From positions 2,852,001 through 2,916,000 of the forward strand of contig OZ241919.1 of assembly GCA_965203835.1 (NCBI GenBank): DNA of 64,000 nt. The letters run 5' to 3'. Position 1 is the first letter of the stretch, and each line of letters starts with the position of its first letter. Position numbers and translations under genes: made by a program. This stretch comes from CBDCFV01 sp965203835 (GTDB taxonomy: Bacteria; Chloroflexota; Dehalococcoidia; Lucifugimonadales; UBA3495). Positions 27,599-35,622 of the stretch are shown here, piece after piece. The notes beneath the pieces are model-generated. The model was not told the origin of the DNA. It ran no database searches and saw only the letters and a program-made list of their open reading frames with translations.

Positions 27599-28264
27599 TC
27601 AACCGGTCCCAGTGCGAACGATGAACCCCATAGTACGCGACAGAACAGCAGCCTGCGCGCCCACAACAACCGCTTTGAACACGGCACCCACACCAGAGGA
27701 AACTGAATCTCGATGACGCACCAACCGCCTCACTGAGTAACAAAGCAAGCAATTCAACGACAACCCGAAGGCCAACCCGCCTATCCCAACGAAAAACATC
27801 ACGTCCGCAACCAGGGGGAACCAAATCCCAAGGGAAGGCATCGCCATATACTGCAGGATCAAAATCAATATTTTGAGAGCCAAGCCCCACACGGCCGCGA
27901 CTAGAAGAAGGACAAATACGACGCCGACAATAACCATGCGGGTTCCCCGAACAGAGAGATCTCTACCGGCAACGTCAACATCGAGGCTCAACTCAGCCAA
28001 AACAGAACGACTGTAGCCATAGACCTTTTTGCTCAGCATCATAGCCGTCCACGTCACCAACCAACCTGATGACAGCAAACAGACAGCAAAAACTCCTGCT
28101 ACGAACGGCCATTCCTCGACCGGATAACCAGTCACACCGAGGAAAATACACTGAACTACCGTGAGAGCAACTGCTAAAGACAACGCCCTGACCCACAAGG
28201 GAATCGCGCGACTCTCCGTCTCCATCGCTTCGTTAACCTCTACCGTTGCTATCATTTCTACCAA
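27599..28264 (-). CDS. Small multi-pass membrane protein, unknown
   Basis: 221 residues with about four or five transmembrane helices (around 25-45, 55-78, 108-135, 142-170, with a weaker one near 195-215). Charged cytoplasmic-type stretches lie between them (RRLVRHRDSVSS). No family was recognised. Its first 32 bases overlap the end of the upstream small membrane protein gene, which implies translational coupling and a joint function. Codon and base usage is more AT-rich than the flanking housekeeping genes, suggesting acquired DNA. Confidence 0.55.
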   Translation of the reverse strand: MVEMIATVEVNEAMETESRAIPLWVRALSLAVALTVVQCIFLGVTGYPVEEWPFVAGVFAVCLLSSGWLVTWTAMMLSKKVYGYSRSVLAELSLDVDVAGRDLSVRGTRMVIVGVVFVLLLVAAVWGLALKILILILQYMAMPSLGIWFPLVADVMFFVGIGGLAFGLSLNCLLCYSVRRLVRHRDSVSSGVGAVFKAVVVGAQAAVLSRTMGFIVRTGTG

Positions 28265-28514
28265 ACAAAGAATAGCAGAACAATCTCAGAACATCACTTA
28301 TCGATAGGAATAAAGCTACTACGACTAATATTACGAAAAATACCCCAGAAGCAGCTTTGATGAAGCCCTCGGTCTTAGCATCAAGATCTAAGAAGGAACT
28401 GGCATAGCCGAGCAAAAAATGAACCATAACACCCACTCCAGCCAGCACGACCAACGCAGAACTGAACATTATAGCCCTGATAAGAAAGTTAAAAACCCTC
28501 CTGCCGGCTATCAC
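28233..28514 (-). CDS. Small two-helix membrane protein, unknown
   Basis: About 93 residues from GTG at 28514 (IAGRRVFNFLIRAIMFSS...) with two transmembrane helices (MFSSALVVLAGVGVMVHFLL; FFVILVVVALFLSISDVL) and a charged C-terminus (GRNDSNGRG). The frame stays open upstream through the 98-bp repeat and the IS21 end, but that part is noncoding in character. An internal ATG (MFSSALVV) with AGGG upstream is the other possible start. It overlaps the next gene by 32 bases. Confidence 0.45.
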   Translation of the reverse strand: MIAGRRVFNFLIRAIMFSSALVVLAGVGVMVHFLLGYASSFLDLDAKTEGFIKAASGVFFVILVVVALFLSISDVLRLFCYSLFGRNDSNGRG

Positions 28515-28520
28515 ACAGGG

Positions 28521-28618
28521 TCTTTTAATTGTGGTGATAGGATAAGAGAATGGTGAATAAATAGCCGATGGTTGACGCAGTGGAGGGGGTAGTGAAAGAA
28601 GAAGGTATGGAAGAGGTT
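28521..28618. repeat. 98-bp direct repeat, left copy
   Basis: Begins TCTTTTAATTGTGGTGATAG and ends GGAAGAGGTT. It matches 39784-39881 over its full 98 bases without gaps, with about 14 mismatches, in the same orientation. It is noncoding, ends just before an IS21 element, and with its partner brackets an 11.3-kb accessory segment. Confidence 0.85.
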
Positions 28619-28753
28619 GGTGTAAATAATCAGGTTTATTAGGACAGAAAATCGCGAAATAATCAGGGTCTTTGGGACAGATAATCAAGATCTTTAGGAC
28701 ACTCTGAGCGCCTGATGGAGGATCATTGAGGCACTTCATTGTGAGGTGCAGCG

Positions 28754-30325
28754 ATGGCCTACAAGGAGGTGTTGAGAGTGGATATTACCGAAGTCATCCG
28801 GCGCTGGCAGGCGGGAAACAGCCGGCGTCAAATCGCCTCGGGCACCGGGCTGTCCAAAGATACCGTCGGCAAATACATTGCTGCTGCTGAGGAGCTGGGC
28901 GTATCTCCTGAGGGTCCTGCCCCGACCGATGAGCAACTCAGCCGGCTGGCGGTGATCGGCCAGCCTGGTCCGAGAAGGCCTGCGGCGCCCACCGAGGACA
29001 AACTGGCCCCTTGGGGCGACCAGATCTACCAGTGGCTCACCGGCGACCGCCTTCAACTCACCCGCATCCAGGAATTGCTGGCGGAGCGGGACTGCCGGGT
29101 ATCCTACGCCTCGTTGCTTCGCTTCGTGGACCGTCGCAACTGGCGACGGCGCAGCAGGGTCACGGTGCGCATGGAGGATACTGCCCCAGGTGAAGTGGCG
29201 GAGGTGGACTTTGGGCGCCTGGGCCTGATTTACGACCCTGACAGCGGCCGCCGCCGCACGGTGTGGGCGTTGATCGTGGTGCTGGGCTACTCGCGGCATT
29301 GCTTCCTCTGGCCCACTTTCAGCCAGAAGCTGGAGGACGTCATCGCCGGGCTGGAGTCGGCCTGGGCCTTCTTCGGCGGCATTCCCAAGTACCTGGTGAC
29401 CGACAATTGTCCGCCGGCGGTGGCGACAGCGGATGCGCTGCATCCCACCTTCACCAAGGGATTCCTGGAATACTCCCAGCACCGCGGCTTCATCGCCGAC
29501 GCAGCCAGGGTCAGGCATCCCAAGGACAAGCCCAAAGTGGAACGCGGCGTGCCCTACGCCAGGGAGCGTTTCTTCAAGGGCGCCAACTTCAGGGACCTGG
29601 CCCACACCCGGTCCGAGGCGCAGCGCTGGTGCCGGGCCGTCGCCGGCCTGCGGGTCCATGGCACCACTCGCAGGAAGCCCTTGGTGGTCTTCCAGGACGA
29701 GGAGCGGGAGGCCCTGATCCCTTGGAACGGCGAGGCTTACGAGATTGCCGACTGGCGCAATGCCAAAGTCCACCCGGACCATCACATCCAGTGCCGCCAA
29801 GCCCTGTACTCGGTGCCCGCCGCCCTGTGTCCTCCCGGTCAAAGGGTTGAGGTCAGGGTGGACAGCAAGCTGGTGCACATCTACCACCGGGGCCGGCTGA
29901 TCAAGACCCACCTCCGCCAGCCCAGGGGCGGTCGGGCCACCGATCCCGATGACTACCCGGCTGAGCTCTCAGCCTACACCACCAGGGCGCCCGACCGGAT
30001 CAAGAGCAGCGCCGCCGGATTGGGCCCGGCGGTGGCAGAATTCGCTGAGCGCCTCTTCGACGGCCCTCTTCCCTGGGCCAAGGTGAGACAGGGACACAAG
30101 CTCCTGCGCCTCGGGGAACGCTACACACCCCGGCGCCTCGACGCCGCCTGCCGCAGGGCCCTGGACGTTGATCTCATCGACGTAAGACGGCTGGAGCGAA
30201 TCCTGGTCCAAGCCCTGGAAGAGGAGGTCACGCCACAACTTCCGCTGCCCATTCCAGCCGGCCGCTTCGCCCGGCCCGGCAGCGTCTTCGATCATTCCAA
30301 CCAATACCGCCGCCTGACGGCATGA
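28754..30325 (+). CDS. istA: IS21 transposase IstA
   Basis: 523 residues. It has an N-terminal HTH (VIRRWQAGNSRRQIASGTGLSKDTVGKYI), then the DDE integrase core with AEVDFGRLGLIYD, YLVTDNCPPAV and KPKVERGVPYARERFF supplying the acidic triad. The C-terminal beta domain reads RQALYSVPAALCPPGQRVEVRVDSKLVHIYHRGRLI. The length is normal for IstA. It works with IstB. Confidence 0.93.
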   Translation: MAYKEVLRVDITEVIRRWQAGNSRRQIASGTGLSKDTVGKYIAAAEELGVSPEGPAPTDEQLSRLAVIGQPGPRRPAAPTEDKLAPWGDQIYQWLTGDRLQLTRIQELLAERDCRVSYASLLRFVDRRNWRRRSRVTVRMEDTAPGEVAEVDFGRLGLIYDPDSGRRRTVWALIVVLGYSRHCFLWPTFSQKLEDVIAGLESAWAFFGGIPKYLVTDNCPPAVATADALHPTFTKGFLEYSQHRGFIADAARVRHPKDKPKVERGVPYARERFFKGANFRDLAHTRSEAQRWCRAVAGLRVHGTTRRKPLVVFQDEEREALIPWNGEAYEIADWRNAKVHPDHHIQCRQALYSVPAALCPPGQRVEVRVDSKLVHIYHRGRLIKTHLRQPRGGRATDPDDYPAELSAYTTRAPDRIKSSAAGLGPAVAEFAERLFDGPLPWAKVRQGHKLLRLGERYTPRRLDAACRRALDVDLIDVRRLERILVQALEEEVTPQLPLPIPAGRFARPGSVFDHSNQYRRLTA

Positions 30326-30335
30326 GGAGACTGCC

Positions 30336-31103
30336 ATGACCCGCTCAACCGATCTCACGCCCCTGCTGAAACGACTCCAGCTGGGACCGATGGCCGCCAC
30401 GCTGCCCGAGCGCATCGCCCTGGCCCGCAGGGAACAACTGGACTACGCATCCTTCCTGGAGATCATCCTCAGCGACGAGATAAACCGCCGCGCCCACCGC
30501 CGCATCGAGATGCGGTTGCAACAGGCGGGCTTTCAGGAGACCTGCCGCTTGGAGGACTTCGACTGGTCGGCGTCAATCACCCTGGACCGTCGGTTGCTGG
30601 ACGCTGCCTTCTCCCTGGAATTCCTTGTCAAACACGAACACGTGCTTCTGGTGGGACCGGCCGGCGTCGGCAAAAGCTTCATGGCCCAGGCCCTGGGCTA
30701 CGCCGCTGTCCGCGCCGGACACACCGTGCGTTTCAGCCACGCCGACGGCTTCTTCCGGGCCATGGCCCAGTCAAGGGTGGACAACTCCCTGGACCGCATC
30801 TTCCGGACCTTCCTGACCCCGGGCATGCTCATCCTGGACGACCTGGGGCTGCACCGGCTCACCCCCCAGCAGTCAGCGGACCTCTACGAGCTGATCCTCA
30901 ACCGGCACCGGGCCTCCAGCTTCGTCATCACCAGCAACCGGGCCGTGGATGAGTGGCTGAGCATTTTCGACGACCCTATTCTCGGGAACAGTGCCCTCGA
31001 CCGCCTGGCCAACGCCAGCTATCAGATCGTCATCGAAGGCTCCAGCTATAGGGAGAGGCTCTCCCCTCACCGTGCCCTGCTGGAAACCAAAGGAGGTGCT
31101 TGA
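30336..31103 (+). CDS. istB: IS21 helper ATPase IstB
   Basis: 255 residues, AAA+ ATPase with Walker A GPAGVGKSF and Walker B MLILDDLGL. The N-terminal IstB region is LKRLQLGPMAATLPERIALA and the C-terminal sensor region is SNRAVDEWLSIFDDPILGNSALDRL. It organises target DNA for IstA. Confidence 0.94.
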   Translation: MTRSTDLTPLLKRLQLGPMAATLPERIALARREQLDYASFLEIILSDEINRRAHRRIEMRLQQAGFQETCRLEDFDWSASITLDRRLLDAAFSLEFLVKHEHVLLVGPAGVGKSFMAQALGYAAVRAGHTVRFSHADGFFRAMAQSRVDNSLDRIFRTFLTPGMLILDDLGLHRLTPQQSADLYELILNRHRASSFVITSNRAVDEWLSIFDDPILGNSALDRLANASYQIVIEGSSYRERLSPHRALLETKGGA

Positions 31104-31644
31104 CCAGGAAACCGGAACCTGATATTAGTCGAAATCGCCAGCGCCCAGGGTGGGTCAATGTCCTTGGCGATCACCGGTCCATAGATCACGGCGATTCACA
31201 AATGGCCCGAGCAAGCCCCCCTATACCCTGTCAGGGGGCAACATTCAAGAGGCTGAACGCCACCAGCAAGGCCGGAAAGGCAATATCCGCCCCTTACCGA
31301 TCAGGATAGCCTGAATTCAGGCCAAAACGTACCTTGTTCAGAGTATCCTTAATCAAACAGGTGGTTGTTTGCCACTTGCTTCAATCAAGTGTATCCGTAG
31401 CGGGGCGATGTGGTAGAGAACCCGTGGAGACAATGTCCGGATGGAGAAAAAGTGTCTTGGGGATTTTATTGCCAGTAGCCATCATGCTACTCGGCAGGAT
31501 GGTCCATCAATACTTGATTGGAGAAAATGGTTCCCAACCGTCCGTAGGAGGCGTGAGGTATCACTCTGGCGGGAAGAAGTGAGTCGGAGTGGGGTCACGC
31601 TGATGCTTTCCATGTCGGGCTGATTGCCTTACCGGTGTTCCGGA
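31104..31644. other. Region without confident gene
   Basis: 541 bases after istB. A 49-codon frame from ATG 31433 (GGAG just upstream) encodes one transmembrane helix (SVLGILLPVAIMLLGRMVHQ) and could be a small membrane protein, but nothing else supports it. The IS21 right end should lie in the first part. Confidence 0.3.
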
Positions 31645-33216
31645 CTACCCAGCGGTCCCCTGAATCTCTTGAGGTCTATACCCCATGCCTTCTTCAAACT
31701 CTGTCGGGAAGGGCCCTACTCGTCCTGTATCCATTATGCTTGTCATGCAGTACTCGTGGGGGTGTGGTTGCTGTTCCCTGGCATTATTCCTTCCGAGCAA
31801 CTCGTACCGCAGGTGTTCCAGAGCCTGCCTTTTCGCCAGTATCCGTGCCAGGGATTTGATGCCCTGAAAGAGTTCCGGCTTACTCTCCAGGTACGGCCTG
31901 ATCAGGTCCTCGGCCTCTCTCTCCCAAATCGAGGCCATCCTGTTGTCCGCTTCCTCGACGACTGGCAGTATGGTTCGGCCTATGGCGTCCTGGTCCTCCT
32001 CCCTGACTCGGGTCAGGTTCCAACGATGCATGATCTGCTGGAATATCAGGTCTCCCAGCATTTCTTCCCGGTCGTTGAACTTGACCAAGGCATACAGCAG
32101 GTATCCGAACTCACCCTCCAAGACCCTGGATGTCCTGGTCAACTCCACCTTGGTGTTGATGCAGTTCTTATGGTGTTCCCTTAGGGCCTGCACTTGTCCG
32201 TCGTCCATCCCTCTCATTCTTGCCAGTGCTGCCATCATCTCCTGGCAAGCCTCTTCAAGCACCGTGGTGATATGGGGTTCCAAGCGGTCACAGATATCCA
32301 GGGTCTGTGATTCCTCTCTGGTCAACAGGGGATCGATGGCAGCCCGAAAAGCGGTCCGGTCCTGGTTGCAGTAGTCGCACCTACAGTTTCTCAGGTAATG
32401 GGAACCCATGCCGAAGCCCAAGCTACTCCGGTTGTATGCCCGAGACCGTGTTTCCCGGCAGGATTCACCAACGAATGGGGAAGCCGTTATCTTCTCAAAG
32501 ATGGGCATTACCGTCTGGGACACCGGGCAGATTTCAGCTATCAAGGAGTGTATTCCCAGTTCTTCCATCATCCGCTCTTGGAATTCGGAGGTCTCACATA
32601 TCCGGCAAATCCTGGATTCTCCCCCAAACATGGTTATTGCAAAGTCATGCTTGGGGCAGGTGAATTCCTCCAGGGGTTTCTGGGCCGGTTGCTCCACCGG
32701 CTTCCAGGGTTCCGTCCAATCATACCGGCCCGATTCCAGCAGCCTCTGAAGAAGTGGGTCGCTGGTATTGGCTTTCTCCCTGAGGTGGAGTATGTCGGGT
32801 GTATGGAGGAATTCCGGGTCACTGAAAATCCGGGAGTCATCCTTGTTGTCCTGGTTGGTCCCGGCATACAGGTGCGATGGCTGGACGCAATAGGGACGAT
32901 TGCAGAGATGGTTGACTTGTTTACCTCCCGGGACTGGTCCTCTGGTCTGGATAAACGCAGCCCTGTGGGCTGATTCTTGCTTTCCGTCGATGGTCAGAAT
33001 GCCGTATCCGTCACGATTCAGTCCGTACTTCCATACCATGCAGTGCCCGAGTATCCAAAAAGGGGAGTTTACCGGGATCGGGATTCCGAGGCAGTCGGCC
33101 GGAGTGACGGGGACTTTGTTCCAGGTCCTATCGGACCTGGGGTTCTTGGGTTGCGGGTTGGCGCCGTACCATCTTCGAATGATAGCGTCACGTTCCAGAT
33201 CATAGTTTCTTGGCAT
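31645..33216 (-). CDS. Large HNH endonuclease-like protein with extra zinc-binding motifs
   Basis: 523 residues. Residues about 55-125 form a homing-endonuclease-type HNH domain: WKYGLNRDGYGILTIDGKQESAHRAAF, then QVNHLCNRPYCVQPSHLYAGTNQDN, with the H-N-H and paired Cys. A Cys cluster CPKHDF...CRIC (about 187-210) and NCRCDYCNQ (about 280) suggest further zinc sites. The rest is a long helical domain rich in Glu/Arg (about 295-500) with no recognised family. Ordinary HNH homing enzymes are 150-250 residues, so the extension is unusual. It lies alone in the island, beside a repeat region just upstream. It could be a homing nuclease or the nuclease effector of a defence module. Confidence 0.65.
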   Translation of the reverse strand: MPRNYDLERDAIIRRWYGANPQPKNPRSDRTWNKVPVTPADCLGIPIPVNSPFWILGHCMVWKYGLNRDGYGILTIDGKQESAHRAAFIQTRGPVPGGKQVNHLCNRPYCVQPSHLYAGTNQDNKDDSRIFSDPEFLHTPDILHLREKANTSDPLLQRLLESGRYDWTEPWKPVEQPAQKPLEEFTCPKHDFAITMFGGESRICRICETSEFQERMMEELGIHSLIAEICPVSQTVMPIFEKITASPFVGESCRETRSRAYNRSSLGFGMGSHYLRNCRCDYCNQDRTAFRAAIDPLLTREESQTLDICDRLEPHITTVLEEACQEMMAALARMRGMDDGQVQALREHHKNCINTKVELTRTSRVLEGEFGYLLYALVKFNDREEMLGDLIFQQIMHRWNLTRVREEDQDAIGRTILPVVEEADNRMASIWEREAEDLIRPYLESKPELFQGIKSLARILAKRQALEHLRYELLGRNNAREQQPHPHEYCMTSIMDTGRVGPFPTEFEEGMGYRPQEIQGTAG

Positions 33217-33484
33217 GCTTGACTTTACCGCTTTGGAGATTTAACGATTCTGCCCCAACAACCGCCACCGCATCTTTGATTCGAGTATACGTTTTCGGGA
33301 CACCGTGTCGCCAGCTGAAAATGTCATACTTGGGACAGTCTCCAAAGCGGGCGCTTCCGGGACACCACCCATGGAATTTTCGCCGGTGCATTGTACCAAC
33401 AGGCCCGCCCGGACGGCATTCCGAAAGAGTTGACGACGGTGGTCGGTACCCCCTCCCCACACGGGAATCGAGGGGAGGTCACGC

Positions 33485-34095
33485 CTGACGGTGTGGGTTT
33501 TCGACTTTTTGGGCTGTTTTAGCGCCCATTCTGAGGGCTCAGACATGGCGAAGTGTGGGGTTTAAACTGTCAGGAGGGTCCTATGGCCCCCCTTGGTTCG
33601 TGCCTGAAGTGTGGGGTTCAAATGACAAGGCTCCGAGTGAGCGTGACGCACGGGTTATCAGACGTGAAGGTGTGGGGATGGAATGTCGAGAGGGATGGGT
33701 CGTGACTGGCGGAGGGGGTATCAGGCGCGATGGTGTGGGGTTCGAACTTTTCTTAGAAAACAATATGGATCTCGAGAACGGGCGATTTTGCCCAAAAACC
33801 CCGAAATTCGGCGATTTTGGGGCCGTTGGGGGGTCCTATGGCCCCCCTTGGTGCGAGCCTGAAGTGTGGGGTTCGATTAAAAGATCCGGCTGAGGCTGTT
33901 GGACGGGTTTTGGGGCGTGGAGGTGTGGGGTTGGAATGTCGAGGGGGGTCGGTCGTGACTGGCGGAGGGGGTATCAGGCGCGACGGTGTGGGGGCGGATG
34001 TCGAGGTGGCTGACAGGGGGGGTACGTCCCCCCTCCTTGTTAGAGGATTTAGCCTCAAAACAGGCTCTCAAGTGTGGGTTTTGAGTTTGAGGCGC
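33485..34095. repeat. Noncoding region with nine GTGTGGG(G)(T/A) motifs about 60 bp apart
   Basis: Copies of GTGTGGGG or GTGTGGGT start at 33491, 33553, 33609, 33670, 33733, 33864, 33923, 33986 and 34072. Successive distances are mostly 56-63 bases, one is 131 and the last is 86. Two larger units (about 33572-33747 and 33825-33999) repeat a 175-bp arrangement, including CTATGGCCCCCCTTGG and GGCGGAGGGGGTATCAGGCG. Frames exist on both strands but show no protein-like sequence. It lies directly upstream of the HNH gene. It is not a CRISPR array: the repeats are too short and the intervening sequences partly repeat. Function unknown. Confidence 0.7.
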
Positions 34096-34184
34096 CCAAA
34101 TTACCATTTTGGGGCCACTTGTCCAATAGCGGATTGGTGGTCACCTGCCAAGTGCTGTCCGTCACCGCCGGGCAGTCGTAAGAC

Positions 34185-34209
34185 AGCCGGGAGGCCGGGC
34201 CTCCCGGCT
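34185..34209. terminator. Strong GC hairpin
   Basis: A 25-base near-perfect palindrome, AGCCGGGAGGCC around a central G and then GGCCTCCCGGCT. Without a T-run it is a possible terminator or repeat end at the edge of the GTGTGGGG region. Confidence 0.4.
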
Positions 34210-34926
34210 CCCATGTGATGGAAGATTCGGATGGCTGACGTTGTACGGCGCCGCATCATGAAGGCCTGCATGGCGCATCCCGACGGCCGTTTCGGACCGC
34301 TTCACGTAAAGCCGCCCTTCAGGTTCTGTTACCACAGTGGCCGGACGGGTCTCCCACAATCTTCCCTCCCGGAAAGACAATTCCCCCGGCAACTCATCCC
34401 CTCGCTTGTCCCTGCCGTCCTCCTCATCGCCCGTCTCCTGATCCAGCCGCAGCACCTCCGATGCCTGCACCTCCACCTGCCCCCTCCTTTCCTCCATCCA
34501 CCCATAGCTCCTGACCCTGCGTCTTGATGTTGTCCCAAGCCACGGGTCCGAGCTTCCCAAGTCCTGACCGCCGGCACGGCACCACTCTGCGCCGCCCCGG
34601 TAATTCATTCTGTCGCTGCCTTGAAAGAAGGGGGCCGAGCCGCTCACCCTCCAGCACCGGGCGATGATGCTCCGGGTCACGTGGCGGATGACCGCTTCAC
34701 GGCGCTCGCCGGCAATGTCACTTCTCGCCCCAAACATCGCCGTTGAAGGGGACCTCGGTGCCGGTGGCGATGAGGGCGCCGGCGCTCCCGGCCACGCCTG
34801 CTGGACCGGCTCCCTTGGTCTCCGCTCGGACGATACGGGGCGAGTCCGGGTCGCCGTTGCAGACATGGTTGACGTTTGCCACTGTCACTGTAATAGCCAG
34901 GAGCAGTCGGTTACGAGGAATTTCAG
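34210..34926. other. Region without confident gene
   Basis: About 700 bases. A long minus-strand frame (34162-34866) has low-complexity, shadow-like composition. A second minus frame near 34720-34915 reads AITVTVANVNHVCNGDPDSP, then ETKGAGPAGVAGSAGALIATGTEVPF, before a stop. This looks like real but decayed protein sequence of unknown family. Confidence 0.3.
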
Positions 34927-35590
34927 ATGGGGACGGATGCCTTGATTTCTCAACGGATGGAATCGCTTCGGCGGGCCGCGCAGCAATGGAAAGGGCAACT
35001 GGTCAACGTTTCCGGCGGCAACCGTCTGCTGAACTACCGGGACCTGAGGGTCGGCACCCTGGACCTGACGCCGGGCCGGAGGGCGGGGTCTCCGTTCGAG
35101 CCCTGGAATCGCCGCTGGCCGGGAGAGCCGTCAATCTCAGCCGACTGTACCCGGAGGAAGAATGCCTGGCGGATGCCCGCAGACGCCTGTCGACGGTCTA
35201 CCGGCAGGGTTAGAGCAACCTGGATGAGCGGGGCATCAACACCCTCTTCGCCGTTCCCGGACTGGCAACCTGGACAGTGGAAACGGGGGCTCGGCCCAAC
35301 GCTCCGGTCATACTGGTCCCCATTGCTGCGAGTCCTCTGGACGCCGCGAGATGGGATTTCAGGGTAGAACCGTCGGGAGACCCTCACCTCAACCCTGTCC
35401 TGGCCCATGTGCTCCGGACGGAATTCGGCCTGGACCCGTCCGACCTGGACGGCGACCTGGAGACCGGCCTGCCCGGTTCGCTGGCGGCGCTGACGGGCCT
35501 CCTAGCCGAGCTGGAGACCCGCTGGTCGCAGGTGCGGGGCCTGGCAATCGCTCCCCGTCTGGTGGCAGGCAACTTCACCTACGTCAAATC
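34927..35590 (+). pseudogene. DUF4011-type helicase gene remnant
   Basis: Starts MGTDALISQRMESLRRAAQQ, then VNVSGGNRLLNYRDLRVGTLDLTPG, the opening of DUF4011/DUF3320 superfamily-1 helicases. A frameshift near 35090 moves the reading to ALESPLAGRAVNLSRLYPEEE. A stop interrupts at about 35212, and the frame resumes as SNLDERGINTLFAVPGL, APVILVPIAASPLDAARWDF and VAGNFTYVKSP up to about 35590. Everything beyond is lost; the next gene's 3' end begins 33 bases later. Full members exceed 1000 residues and are frequent in defence islands. Confidence 0.75.
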
Positions 35591-35622
35591 GCCAAGAGTG
35601 ACGCTGCAACCACAAATTTCGC

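Larger units (their letters stand above)
28626..31103 (+). mobile_element. IS21-family insertion sequence
   Basis: Left end: three 22-bp direct repeats of the form ATAATCA(G/A)G(G/A)T(C/T)TTT(A/G)GGACA at 28626-28647, 28659-28680 and 28681-28702, typical transposase-binding sites of this family. istA and istB follow, 10 bases apart. No convincing inverted right end was found downstream of istB, so that boundary is set at the istB stop. Both genes are open. Confidence 0.75.

Noticed and set aside
27340..27693. 117-codon minus-strand frame after the small membrane proteins
   Set aside because: It overlaps the recognised membrane protein in another frame and its sequence is not protein-like.
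31104..31330. Right inverted end of the IS21 element
   Set aside because: Only weak matches (TGTCCTTGGCGATCA) to the inverted left-end repeats were found, not enough to set the boundary.
33728..33880. T-arm-like strings (GTGTGGGGTTCGAAC) hinting at tRNA genes
   Set aside because: No acceptor, D-arm or anticodon-arm pairing could be built around any copy, and the motif recurs every 60 bases, too short for tRNAs.
33485..34095. CRISPR array
   Set aside because: The repeat core is only 8-13 bases and varies, the intervening sequences are themselves partly duplicated, and no cas gene is present.
34162..34866. 234-codon minus-strand frame
   Set aside because: Low-complexity Arg/Glu/Pro composition with long open shadows on the other strand. 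No motif and no ribosome site were seen.
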